Source of the DNA: Hyphomonas sp.
GTDB taxonomy: Bacteria > Pseudomonadota > Alphaproteobacteria > Caulobacterales > Hyphomonadaceae
Direction: 5' to 3'
Assembly: GCA_016124495.1 (NCBI GenBank)
Contig: WGNP01000015.1
Span: forward strand, 16,735-80,734
DNA: 64,000 nucleotides
Position numbers and translations under genes: made by a program. The notes beneath the pieces are model-generated. The model did no database searches, was not told the origin of the DNA, and saw only the letters and a list, made by a program, of their open reading frames with translations. Shown here piece by piece: positions 16,740 to 27,619 of this stretch. The first letter of the stretch is position 1. Every line of letters begins with the position of its first letter.

Positions 16740-18923
16740 TCAGAACTTGCGGGTCACCGTGGCGATGATCTGCTGACCTGCACCATAGGTGCAACCGGCC
16801 GGTCCGGAACAGCGCGCAACGTAAACTTCGTCGAGCAGGTTCGATCCGTTCAGGGCGAAACGCCATTCCGCGGTGTCATACCGGATGATCGCATCAAACA
16901 GGGTCGAATCCTCGCCAGTAAACACAACCGGGTTGAACGGACCGGGCAAGGAGCCCTGGCTCTCGCTGGTGTAACGCACGCCTGCCCCGATACCGAAGCC
17001 TGCGAACATCCCGTCGCTGAAGGTGTAGTCCGCGAACAACGACGCCTTGGTTTCCGGCGTGACCGGAAGTTCCGCGCCGACTTCGACGGCCGTCGAGCTG
17101 GCGACCACTTCGCTGTCCGTCAGGCTGAGCGACGCGTTGATCGACAGCTTGTCGTTGATCCGGCTGACCGCTTCGAATTCGACACCGTTGACTTCAACTT
17201 CGCCGGTTTGCGTACCGAACACCGGCGTGACCGACGGCGACGTACTGACGACGTTCTTCTGCTTGATCTGGTAGGCCGCCGCGGTGAGCAGCAGCTTGTA
17301 TCCATCCGGCAGGCCGCGCGCGTCATACTTCACGCCGGCTTCGAGCTGCTCGCCTTCGCTCGGCTCGAACTCCTGAAGGGTGACCGAGTCGCTGCCGAGG
17401 ACGGGCTCAAACGACGTGGCGTAGCTGACATAGGGCGCGACGCCGCTGTCGAAGATGTAGTTGCCGCCGACACGGTAGGTGAACTTCTCCTGCTCGGTCT
17501 CGGCGCTGGTGGCGTTGTTCTCGATCGTCACCCAGTCCTGACGGCCGCTCAGCGTAAGATAGAGGTTGCCCAGACCGATATGGTCCTGAACGTAGAGACC
17601 CGTCTGCTTGAGCGTCTGGTTGTTGAACGCAAACGGATAGCCCGGCTCAAGAATGGCTTGCGGCGCATAGACCGGGTTGAAGAGGTCAATCTGGTTGGCA
17701 AAGATGAAGCCGAAATCGGCCTTGTTCTCGACCTTGCGATAGTCGACGCCCGCGATGATCTCGTGCGTCAGGCCGCCGGAATCGAGCGTGACGTCGAAGC
17801 GGTTGTCCGTCGTGACACTCTTCACCGTCTCGGCGTAGGAGAAGTTGTACTGCTGGACCGTGCGGAAATCATCTGGCACGCCGTTGAAGTCGGCGTCGAC
17901 CAGACCACCACCTCCGTAGATGCTCGTTGGCGAGGCTTCATCATAATCGCTGACCTTCAGGTTCGAGACGAAACTGACGGCGTCCGTGAAGGCATGCGTG
18001 AACTCGTAGCCAACCGCCCACTGGTCACGCTCAAATCGGTTGTTGGGATCGCCCACGTTCGTGGACGGATCAATCTGGCCGAGCGGGTTGGGCAGCAGCG
18101 TTCCGAAGACCGGAAGGAACCCGTTCGTGTCGCCCAGCACTTCGTCGGTCTGGAAGTAGCCAAGGCCCGTAAGGATCGTGTCGGGTGTGATTTCCCAGGT
18201 CAGCGCCGGCGCAACCAGAATGCGTTCTGCCGAAACGAGGTCACGTTCGGCTTCGCGGTCGAGATAGAGGCCGGTCAGCGAGTAGCTCACGGTATCCGAG
18301 AGCGGGCCATGGACCGTTCCCGCGACCTGCATGTAGTTGTCGGAGCCATATTTCGCCTGCACTTCGCCGCCGAACTCGCTGTCGGGGCGGCGCGAGATCT
18401 GGTTGTAGAGGCCGCCCGGAGGGGAGCTGCCGTAGAGGGCCGAAGCCGGACCTTTGAGAATGTCGAACGACTCGAACGCGTAGAGGTCAACGCCGACGCT
18501 GAGGATCGAGGTGGAAACCGGCGCGGCGAGGCCGTCGATGTACTGCTTGGGCGTGAAGCCGCGCACGGTCAGGAAGTCGAACCGCAGGTCGGGGCCGTAG
18601 TTCTCGCCGAAGGCGCCGGAGGTATAGCGCACGGCCTGCTGGGCATCGATGAAGGCGAGCAGGTCGATCTGGTCGCGCGTGATCACGGACACCGACTGCG
18701 GCGTCTCGATCAGCGGGATGTTCGACTTGTTGGCGGTGCCACCGTCTTCAGGCACATAATCCGGCGCGATGACGATCACGGTTTCCTGAATGCTGGGCGA
18801 GTCTTCGACTTCCCCCTCCTGCGCGAACGCGGCCGGCGCGAACACCGAGAAACTTGCGGCAGCGCCCAGAAGCGTGGCCTTGAACATTGCTTTCTGCGCT
18901 GATTGGCGATTGTTTCGCACCAT
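16740..18923 (-). CDS. TonB-dependent siderophore-type receptor
   Basis: 727-residue outer-membrane receptor. A signal peptide (ending near AAFAQ) is followed by a plug domain with IPLIETPQSVSVITRDQI, FLTVRGFTPKQYIDG, ILKGPASALYGSSPPGG and YNQISRRP, the hallmarks of the FhuA/ferrichrome-type family. The remainder is the barrel, ending in the canonical C-terminal Phe (IIATVTRKF). An extracellular loop near the end has two Cys (ARCSGPAGCTYG). ATG 18923 with an AAGGG site is preferred over one 33 bases upstream. The gene is divergent from a PepSY membrane protein, a pairing common in iron-uptake loci. The actual substrate is not known. Confidence 0.93.
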   Translation of the reverse strand: MVRNNRQSAQKAMFKATLLGAAASFSVFAPAAFAQEGEVEDSPSIQETVIVIAPDYVPEDGGTANKSNIPLIETPQSVSVITRDQIDLLAFIDAQQAVRYTSGAFGENYGPDLRFDFLTVRGFTPKQYIDGLAAPVSTSILSVGVDLYAFESFDILKGPASALYGSSPPGGLYNQISRRPDSEFGGEVQAKYGSDNYMQVAGTVHGPLSDTVSYSLTGLYLDREAERDLVSAERILVAPALTWEITPDTILTGLGYFQTDEVLGDTNGFLPVFGTLLPNPLGQIDPSTNVGDPNNRFERDQWAVGYEFTHAFTDAVSFVSNLKVSDYDEASPTSIYGGGGLVDADFNGVPDDFRTVQQYNFSYAETVKSVTTDNRFDVTLDSGGLTHEIIAGVDYRKVENKADFGFIFANQIDLFNPVYAPQAILEPGYPFAFNNQTLKQTGLYVQDHIGLGNLYLTLSGRQDWVTIENNATSAETEQEKFTYRVGGNYIFDSGVAPYVSYATSFEPVLGSDSVTLQEFEPSEGEQLEAGVKYDARGLPDGYKLLLTAAAYQIKQKNVVSTSPSVTPVFGTQTGEVEVNGVEFEAVSRINDKLSINASLSLTDSEVVASSTAVEVGAELPVTPETKASLFADYTFSDGMFAGFGIGAGVRYTSESQGSLPGPFNPVVFTGEDSTLFDAIIRYDTAEWRFALNGSNLLDEVYVARCSGPAGCTYGAGQQIIATVTRKF

Positions 18924-19165
18924 GATTGCACCCTTGCTTCTTCGCCGTTCGCCCATTGCGAACTCAACACCGGTCTAACATCGGAAAGCCAGCGGCGTAT
19001 TCCGGCTTTGGGTCTTGAACTGTCCTTTTTTGGCCAAAATGGGCGCACCCGGCAGAGCCTTTGGCCCGGCGGACCCGATAAAGGTGATTTTCGGCCCGCC
19101 TAGTTATGGCCCGTTTCCGTCAAGTCACTTATCGTCCGGATTGAACAATAGGCAGGAGAAGGCGC
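18924..19165. promoter_or_regulatory. Divergent intergenic region with a 12-bp perfect palindrome
   Basis: This 242-bp gap must carry promoters for both the TonB receptor and the PepSY gene. At 19028-19039 is TTTTGGCCAAAA, a perfect 12-bp palindrome within an AT-rich patch, which could be an operator. I found no convincing Fur box by eye. The PepSY gene has an AGGAGAAGG ribosome site just before its ATG. Confidence 0.4.
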
Positions 19166-20344
19166 ATGGCTGGCGTCGCGACCAAAAACATCTGGCTCGT
19201 CCTGCACCGGTGGTTCGGTCTGCTGACCGCTGTGTTCCTTTTCATTGCAGCAGTGACGGGCTGCATCCTGACCATGCGCGCGTCCATCGACCGGGCCGTG
19301 AATGGAGACCTGTTCGAATACGCGGGCGAAGCGTCGCAGAGACTGGACCCGATTGACGCGGTTGCCCGGTATGAGGCGGCAAATCCCGGCGTACAGGTCA
19401 TGGTGTTCCCGCTGAACCCGCCTGCAGACGAGAACATTTCCATCTCGGTCAGCGCCAAGCCGGGTGAACCGTCCATCGGCGAGGATGAAGTGTTCCTCGA
19501 TCCGTCGACCGGCGACGTCGTCAGAAGCCGGAGCACGGATGCAGGCTTCTCTGGCCGGCAGATCATTCCGTTGCTTCTGGAAATCCACTATACTCTGTAT
19601 GCGGGCGATAGTGGCCGCATCTTCATGGGCTTCATTGCGCTGGGCTGGCTGATCAGCGGCATCATCGGCCTCTACCTGACGCTGCCGCGCAAAGCGCCTT
19701 TCCTCCAAAATTGGGCGCCGGCGTGGACGTACAGCCCGAAACGTTCATTCGCCCGACAGATGCTCGACTTGCACCGATCGAGCGCCCTTTGGCTTTTCCT
19801 GTTTCTCATCGCCCTCGCGTTTACCTCGGTCGCGCTGAACTTCTTCTCCGAAGTCTACGATCCGGTGGTCACCACGATCTCGCCGCTCAAGAAGTCCCTG
19901 TTCCATCTGGATGCGCCGTTCCCGAACGGTATGGTTCCATCACTGACCTACGCGGACGCCCTGGCCCTCGCGCAGCAACAAGCAGAAGCCAGCGGCGTGG
20001 AATGGCAACCCGCCACAGCGCTCTATTACCCCAACTGGAACCTCTACGGCGTCACGTTCAGCGACAACGGCATCCTGAACTACAAGTATCTCGGTCCCAT
20101 CTACTACTATTTTGATGCAGCCAGCGGCGCCTTCATTCATGAGGTCAATCCCTATACGGATAGCGCAGGCCTCGTGATGATCCGGATGGTGTATCCGGTT
20201 CACAGCGGCGAAGTGGGCGGGCCGTTGACGGTCTTCCTGGTCTTCCTGCTGGGGGTCGCCACAGCGGGTCACTGCATCACAGGCGTCTGGCTCTGGCTTA
20301 AAAAGCGCGGGCCGCGAATTGCCGCGAAGAAAATCCGCCTGTAA
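19166..20344 (+). CDS. PepSY-associated transmembrane protein
   Basis: 392-residue inner-membrane protein of the PepSY_TM family, often found beside siderophore receptors and thought to help ferric reduction or substrate import. Four hydrophobic segments are visible: about 9-34 (starting WLVLHRWFGLLTAVFLF), 150-172 (MGFIALGWLISGIIGLYL), 209-228 (ALWLFLFLIALAFTSVAL) and 353-378 (LTVFLVFLLGVATAGHCITG). Membrane-proximal His residues (LHRW, LDLHRSS, AGHC) could bind haem. A PepSY-like periplasmic region lies between the first two segments. The start has a strong AGGAG site. Confidence 0.88.
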   Translation: MAGVATKNIWLVLHRWFGLLTAVFLFIAAVTGCILTMRASIDRAVNGDLFEYAGEASQRLDPIDAVARYEAANPGVQVMVFPLNPPADENISISVSAKPGEPSIGEDEVFLDPSTGDVVRSRSTDAGFSGRQIIPLLLEIHYTLYAGDSGRIFMGFIALGWLISGIIGLYLTLPRKAPFLQNWAPAWTYSPKRSFARQMLDLHRSSALWLFLFLIALAFTSVALNFFSEVYDPVVTTISPLKKSLFHLDAPFPNGMVPSLTYADALALAQQQAEASGVEWQPATALYYPNWNLYGVTFSDNGILNYKYLGPIYYYFDAASGAFIHEVNPYTDSAGLVMIRMVYPVHSGEVGGPLTVFLVFLLGVATAGHCITGVWLWLKKRGPRIAAKKIRL

Positions 20345-20388
20345 ATTACCGCAGACGCCTGATGCGCAGCCCGGCCGGCGATACACCA

Positions 20389-21369
20389 ATGACCCATGAC
20401 AAGAGTGCCTCGATGAACCTTCAGCCGCAGCCGGTCACCGATGACATTGACCGCGACATCCGGATCTTCGTCGAGAAAACGTCAGCCGATTACGAGGCTT
20501 TGTCTCATGGCGCGGTGCCCTCGCTCGCCCGCCGCCGCGAAATTGCCGAGCAGGTGCGCACACCCTGGGTGCGCGGCGGGCCGGACATGGCACAAACCCG
20601 CATGGTCACTTTCGGCGCCGCAAAAGTGCGCGCCAGAATCCACATTCCTCGCTCGGGCGCCGGCAACGGCACCCTGATCTACATTCACGGCGGCGGCTGG
20701 ACGGTGTTCAGTATCGACACGCATGACCGCCTGATGCGCGAATATGCCGAGCGGGCGGGCTGCGCGGTGGTCGGGCTCGATTATGCGCTGTCACCGGAAC
20801 ACCGTTTTCCGCGCGCTCTCGATGATGTGGACGCCTGCACCCACTGGCTTTTGACGCACGGCGCGGACGAGGGCCTGAATACATCGCGCATCGCCTTCGG
20901 CGGGGACTCCGCCGGCGCGAACCTCTCGCTTTGCGCGACGTTGCGCATGCGCGATCGCGGCGAGGCGTTACCCACCGGGCTCGTCTTGAACTACGCCGCG
21001 CTGGATACGCAGCCGCGGGCCTCCTGGAAACGCTTTGATGGCCAGCCTTACATGCTGAACGTCGACGAGATGGAGGCGTTCTGGATGAACTATCTGGGTG
21101 CGCCGAGTACGGATAATCCCTATGCCCGCCCGCTCCTGGCCGACCTTGCGGACCTTCCGCCCGTACATCTCTGCATCGCGCAGTGCGATATCCTCGCGGA
21201 CGAGAACCACGAACTCGCCGCCCGGTTGGCCGCCGCCGGCGTGAATGTCTCCGCCATCGTCTACCCCGGCGCGACCCACAGCTTCCTAGAGGCTGTGCGG
21301 ATTTCCGAATGCGCGGACCGCGCCATTCAGAACGCGTCCGATTGGCTGTCCCTTCTTTTTGCGACATGA
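20389..21369 (+). CDS. HSL-family alpha/beta hydrolase (acetyl-esterase-like)
   Basis: About 326 residues. The hormone-sensitive-lipase signature is complete: oxyanion motif IYIHGGGW, LDYALSPEHRFP, nucleophile GGDSAGANL, Asp in QCDILADEN and His in GATHSF. It should be a cytoplasmic carboxylesterase for short acyl chains. It follows the PepSY gene by 44 bp and its stop overlaps the next ATG, so all three probably form an operon; in this context a role in processing an imported ligand is possible but unproven. The start is uncertain (ATG 20362, 20389 or 20413); none has a good ribosome site. Confidence 0.87.
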   Translation: MTHDKSASMNLQPQPVTDDIDRDIRIFVEKTSADYEALSHGAVPSLARRREIAEQVRTPWVRGGPDMAQTRMVTFGAAKVRARIHIPRSGAGNGTLIYIHGGGWTVFSIDTHDRLMREYAERAGCAVVGLDYALSPEHRFPRALDDVDACTHWLLTHGADEGLNTSRIAFGGDSAGANLSLCATLRMRDRGEALPTGLVLNYAALDTQPRASWKRFDGQPYMLNVDEMEAFWMNYLGAPSTDNPYARPLLADLADLPPVHLCIAQCDILADENHELAARLAAAGVNVSAIVYPGATHSFLEAVRISECADRAIQNASDWLSLLFAT

Positions 21370-21944
21370 GCGCCCAATTCGAGAATGTCGCGCTGGACGA
21401 AGTGGTTCGCTTCGTTGAAGCTTACCCGCTCGCCTGGATCGTACCGGTCGGTGCGCCCGATGAAGCGCGGTTGATGCCCTTGATGATGGAGCTGGGCGCA
21501 GATGGAAAGCCTGCCACGCTGCTGGGCCATCTTCCCCTCAAGTCACTCGCCACCGACATGCTGCGAACCAACCCCGCCGCGGTGTGTCTGTTCCTGGGCC
21601 CGAACGCCTACATTCCGCCCGGCTGGATCAGCAAGCCCGGCTGGGCGCCGACCTGGAACTTCGTCTCCCTGAAAGTCACCGGCGACCTGGTGCCGGATGA
21701 AAGCCTGACGGATGAATCGGTTCGCAAGGTCGTCCACCACATGGAGTCGCGCGCGGGCTCAGACTGGACCGTCGAGCGCGTCGGGGCCCGTTTCGAGCAT
21801 CTGTTGCGCGGGATCATCGGATTCCGTATGCGGATCGAAAGGCTCACGCCGCGCTTCAAGACCGGGCAAGACGAGTCCGAGCAATCCTATGCTGAAATCC
21901 TCTCGGCACTGACGGGTCATCCACTGCGCGACTGGATGCGTTGA
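21366..21944 (+). CDS. PaiB-like FMN-binding protein (FMN-binding negative transcriptional regulator family)
   Basis: 192 residues, with the PaiB/FMN-binding split-barrel hallmark YIPPGWISKPGWAPTWN at about 79-95. The earlier FVEAYPLAWIVPVG and GHLPLKS stretches and the later FRMRIERLTPRFKTGQ also match. Family members bind FMN or haem. Named after a Bacillus regulator, they may be enzymes or redox proteins rather than DNA-binding repressors, and no HTH is visible here. The ATG overlaps the esterase stop (ATGA), so translation is coupled. The location within a TonB/PepSY locus suggests a flavin or haem-related job. Confidence 0.87.
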   Translation: MSAQFENVALDEVVRFVEAYPLAWIVPVGAPDEARLMPLMMELGADGKPATLLGHLPLKSLATDMLRTNPAAVCLFLGPNAYIPPGWISKPGWAPTWNFVSLKVTGDLVPDESLTDESVRKVVHHMESRAGSDWTVERVGARFEHLLRGIIGFRMRIERLTPRFKTGQDESEQSYAEILSALTGHPLRDWMR

Positions 21945-22087
21945 TCCTATGCCGCGCCGGAAATTCTGGCCCGAACGCGAAACCTAAAGTCCCGCCCGGG
22001 TGCGCTGGCGTGCGCGCGTCCTGCTAGGGTCTGCTCACGACGTCAGCACGGCCCTGCATTTGCAGCACCGATTGAGCGAGCCCCCTC

Positions 22088-23698
22088 ATGCCCCTCCCCC
22101 CGAACCAGCCAGTACGAGACTTCGCGCCGGGCTCCCCGGAACGTGCCCGGCTGGTTGCCGAACTGGACCGCCAGCGCGCCAACCTCCGGCGCATCCTGCC
22201 GGTGATTGACGGACGCAAGATCGACACTGGCCGGGATGTCGAGATGCGGGAACCCCATGCCCACCGGAACTCCCTGGGCTCCTACGCTGCGGCAGGCGCG
22301 GCGGAAGCGGACGCGGCTATCCGGTCCGCTATCGCGGCCCGCCAGGATTGGTCCCGGATGAGCGGCGCGTCCCGGCGGGCGATCTTCTTGCGCGCAGCTG
22401 AACTGCTGGCTGGGCCCTTCAACGAGCGCCTCCTTGCAGCGACCATGCTGCAGCAAAGCAAGACCGCCTTTCAGGCCGAAATAGACGCGTCCTGCGAGCT
22501 GATCGATTTTCTGCGGTTCAATGTCGCGTTCGCCGAGCAGATCGAGGCGATGCAACCCTTATCCACGCTCGCGGAACAGAACCGGCTCGAGTATCGCGGT
22601 CTCGACGGCTTCGTGTTCGCTGCCTCGCCCTTCAACTTCACCGCCATCGCGGGCAACCTTTGCCTCGCGCCCGCCCTGATGGGCAACACGGTGGTGTGGA
22701 AGCCCTCCGAGCGCGCCGTCTACAGCGCCGCCTTTCTGATGGACTTGTTCGAGGCTGCGGGCTTGCCGCCCGGCGTGATCAACATGCTGCCCACGGACAA
22801 TCCTGCCAGGGTCGGCGAGACTGTGCTCGCCAGCCCGCACCTCGCCGGAATCCACTTTACGGGCTCGAGCGGGGCGTTTGACCGTCTCTGGCAAACGACG
22901 GGTCACGCTGTATCGCGCTACCGCAACTATCCGCGCCTGGTCGGCGAGACGGGCGGAAAAGATTTTGTGCTCGCGCACACCTCTGCCGATGTGGACGCGC
23001 TGGTCACGGCCTTGGTTCGAGGCGCTTTTGACTATCAGGGCCAGAAATGCTCCGCCGCCAGCCGGGCTTACATTCCGCAAAGTCTCTACACGGAAGTCTG
23101 CGAGCGGCTTGCCGCCACCGTCAGCGGCCTCTCGATGGGCGATGTGACGGATTTCCGGAACTTCATGGGCGCCGTGATCGACCAGCGTGCGTACGATACG
23201 GTATCGAGCTTCATAGATTTTGCGGGGACTTCCCCCGGCCACCGGACAATTGCCGGCGCGCACGCCTCCGACGAGGACGGGTACTTCATTCCCCCAACCG
23301 TCATCAGCTGTGATGCCCCCTGCTCGCGCCTGATGACCGAAGAGATCTTCGGTCCGGTGCTCGCGCTGCATGCCTACCCGGACGACAAGCTGGAAGACAC
23401 GGTCGCCCTCGTCGATCAATCAAGCTCCTATGCCCTGACGGGCGCAATCTTCGCGCAGGATCAGCGCGTCATCGACCAGCTCTCTCTTGGCCTGCGGGAC
23501 GCAGCCGGCAACTTCTACATCAACGACAAGCCCACCGGAGCCGTCGTCGGCCGCCAACCGTTCGGCGGCGCGCGGCGTAGCGGCACAAACGACAAGGCCG
23601 GCAGCATGATCAACCTGCTGCGCTGGACATCGCCCCGTACGATCAAGGAAACCTTCGTGCCGCACACCTCCCCGCTCTATCCGCATATGGCCGGTTGA
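22088..23698 (+). CDS. pruA: L-glutamate gamma-semialdehyde (delta-1-pyrroline-5-carboxylate) dehydrogenase
   Basis: Oxidises the semialdehyde formed from proline to glutamate with NAD+. The 536-residue single-function protein matches the eukaryote-like P5CDH subgroup rather than the bifunctional PutA: the N-terminus is extended (PSERARLVAELDRQR-like), ASPFNFTAIAGNL is the Rossmann region, ETGGKDF carries the general-base Glu, and QGQKCSAASRAY carries the catalytic Cys321. EEIFGPVLALHAYPD and GRQPFGGARRSGTN complete the family pattern. No proline dehydrogenase gene is adjacent. A terminator follows. Confidence 0.9.
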   Translation: MPLPPNQPVRDFAPGSPERARLVAELDRQRANLRRILPVIDGRKIDTGRDVEMREPHAHRNSLGSYAAAGAAEADAAIRSAIAARQDWSRMSGASRRAIFLRAAELLAGPFNERLLAATMLQQSKTAFQAEIDASCELIDFLRFNVAFAEQIEAMQPLSTLAEQNRLEYRGLDGFVFAASPFNFTAIAGNLCLAPALMGNTVVWKPSERAVYSAAFLMDLFEAAGLPPGVINMLPTDNPARVGETVLASPHLAGIHFTGSSGAFDRLWQTTGHAVSRYRNYPRLVGETGGKDFVLAHTSADVDALVTALVRGAFDYQGQKCSAASRAYIPQSLYTEVCERLAATVSGLSMGDVTDFRNFMGAVIDQRAYDTVSSFIDFAGTSPGHRTIAGAHASDEDGYFIPPTVISCDAPCSRLMTEEIFGPVLALHAYPDDKLEDTVALVDQSSSYALTGAIFAQDQRVIDQLSLGLRDAAGNFYINDKPTGAVVGRQPFGGARRSGTNDKAGSMINLLRWTSPRTIKETFVPHTSPLYPHMAG

Positions 23699-23729
23699 AG
23701 CCACCGGTGAGCTGCCCGGCAAAGAAAAA

Positions 23730-23764
23730 GGGCGGACCACAAAGGCCCGCCCTCAGTTTTTCAG
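23730..23764. terminator. Rho-independent terminator, probably for pruA
   Basis: GGGCGG at 23730-23735 pairs with CCGCCC at 23747-23752 across an 11-base loop, followed by CAGTTTTT on the plus strand. A run of A residues precedes it, so it may also work for katG from the other side. Confidence 0.75.
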
Positions 23765-23771
23765 GAAACTG

Positions 23772-23792
23772 TCCCGGCCAGTCCGGCCGGGA
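23772..23792 (-). terminator. Hairpin after katG, possible weak terminator
   Basis: TCCCGGCC (23772-23779) pairs perfectly with GGCCGGGA (23785-23792) around a 5-base loop, 18 bp beyond the katG stop. The tract after it on the minus strand is only moderately U-rich (ACAGTTTCC). Confidence 0.45.
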
Positions 23793-23809
23793 TTAGCCCT
23801 CTGGCTTCA

Positions 23810-26023
<2,214 letters not shown>

Positions 26024-26061
26024 TTAACAGAATCTGTTGCGACAGGCTGACGCTTCGGCCG

Positions 26062-26076
26062 CTATAGATCAAATAG
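26062..26076. promoter_or_regulatory. Possible OxyR-type half site upstream of katG
   Basis: CTAT-N7-ATAG at 26062-26076, about 60 bp before the katG start, matches the inner half of the OxyR motif with correct 11-base periodicity. The outer ATAG/CTAT elements are not at the expected spacing, though another CTATAG and ATAG occur at 26093-26103. The call is tentative and no oxyR gene is in the window. Confidence 0.3.
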
Positions 26077-26128
26077 ATTTTGCGCGCCCGAGCTATAGGA
26101 TAGCCCACTAGCAGTCAGCGTCGGCGTC

Positions 26129-27553
26129 TCAGGCAGTGGCAGACTTGCGCGTAAACACGGTCTGGGCCTGGCAGAACTCCAGCACACCTTCCGGTCCGCC
26201 TTCGACGCCAATCCCCGACTGCTTGAAGCCGCCAAAGGCCGCGTGCGGGCTGAGATGCTGGCTCTCGTTGATCCAGACGGTCCCGGCCTGCAGGCGGGTT
26301 GCGATGTCCTGCGCGCGGTCGATGTCGCTCGACCAGATCGAAGCGCCGAGGCCATACTCGCTGTCGTTGGCGCGGCCGATAACTTCGTCGAGATTGTCGA
26401 ACTTGAGCAGCGGCAATACCGGGCCGAACTGTTCCTCCTGCACGATGCGGGCGGACTCGGGCGGATTGTCGAGAATGGTGATCGGCACGAAATAGCCCGG
26501 CACCCCGGAGGCCTCGCCGCCGATCAGGAACTTGTAGCCATTGTCCCTGGCATCCTGGATCAGTTCCAGAACGCGCCTGTACTGGGCGGAGTTCTGGATC
26601 GGACCGATCTGGGTGCCCTGCTCCGCGCCGTCACCGATCTTCACGGTTTTCGCATATTCGACGATCGCCGCCTTCAGGGGTTCGTAGATGTCCTTGTGGA
26701 TGTACATCCGCTTGGTGGCGATACAGATCTGACCGGTATTTCGGAACGCCGCCCAGAACAGGTCTTCCGCCACCTTCTTCACGTCCACATCGGGCATCAC
26801 GATGGCGGGATCATTGCCGCCGAGTTCAAGCGTCACGCGCTTCAGCGAATGCGCCGCGCTCTCCATCACTTTCTTCCCGGTCTGGGTCGAGCCGGTGAAG
26901 CTCACCTTGTCGATGCCCTTGTGCGCCGTCAGCCAGGGACCGAGACGGTCCGATCCGGAAACCACGTTCAGCACACCGTCCGGCAGCACGCCGCGCAGCA
27001 GTTCGCCGATGCGCAGCGTCGTCAGCGGTGTCGTGGGGGCCGGTTTCAGCACGACCGTGTTACCCGCCAGCAAGGCCGGGCCAAGTTTGAACGCCGCCAG
27101 GATGACCGGGAAGTTCCACGGCACGATTGCGGCGACGACGCCGATCGGCCCGTAGCGCGTCACGGCATGCCGCTCGGCCGAGTCTTCCGAAACATGTTCC
27201 GGGATTTCGTGCCTGGAGGATTCCATCAGCCAGAAGGCGCCGCCGCCGACATCGCCTTCGGCGTCGGGGTGCGGCTTGCCCTGCTCGCGCGTCAGCAGGC
27301 GCGAAAGCTCCGGAATGTTCTGCATGATGATTCCGGCCATCACGTTGAGCAGCTCGCGCCGCTTGGCGATGGGCGTGGCCTTCCAGGCGGAAAAAGCGTC
27401 CCGGGCGGCCGCTACGGCCGCGTCCAGTTCCGCTTTGGAACAATCCGGCGCCTGTGCGAACACCTCGCCTGTCGCCGGATTCTCGACGCCGAAGGTTTCG
27501 GTGCCGGCAACTGCCTTGCCGTTGATGGTCATCGTGAACTTTTGGTCAGCCAT
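26129..27553 (-). CDS. NAD(P)-dependent aldehyde dehydrogenase
   Basis: 474-residue class of the ALDH superfamily. Rossmann motifs IVPWNFPV and KPAPTTPL, FTGSTQTGKKV, the general base in LELGGNDPAIV and the catalytic Cys277 in NTGQICIATKR are all present; EEQFGPVLPLLKFD and FGGFKQSGIG near the end are also typical. Substrate could be a simple, aromatic or semialdehyde compound. ATG 27553 with a GGGAGGA site is favoured over the longer frame. The serine hydrolase gene lies 66 bp upstream on the same strand and may be co-transcribed. Confidence 0.92.
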   Translation of the reverse strand: MADQKFTMTINGKAVAGTETFGVENPATGEVFAQAPDCSKAELDAAVAAARDAFSAWKATPIAKRRELLNVMAGIIMQNIPELSRLLTREQGKPHPDAEGDVGGGAFWLMESSRHEIPEHVSEDSAERHAVTRYGPIGVVAAIVPWNFPVILAAFKLGPALLAGNTVVLKPAPTTPLTTLRIGELLRGVLPDGVLNVVSGSDRLGPWLTAHKGIDKVSFTGSTQTGKKVMESAAHSLKRVTLELGGNDPAIVMPDVDVKKVAEDLFWAAFRNTGQICIATKRMYIHKDIYEPLKAAIVEYAKTVKIGDGAEQGTQIGPIQNSAQYRRVLELIQDARDNGYKFLIGGEASGVPGYFVPITILDNPPESARIVQEEQFGPVLPLLKFDNLDEVIGRANDSEYGLGASIWSSDIDRAQDIATRLQAGTVWINESQHLSPHAAFGGFKQSGIGVEGGPEGVLEFCQAQTVFTRKSATA

Positions 27554-27619
27554 TGCCGTGTCCTCCCGGTCTGTCGCGACACTCAACGCCACGCCGCGCG
27601 ATTTCACAAGTCTGCAGAC

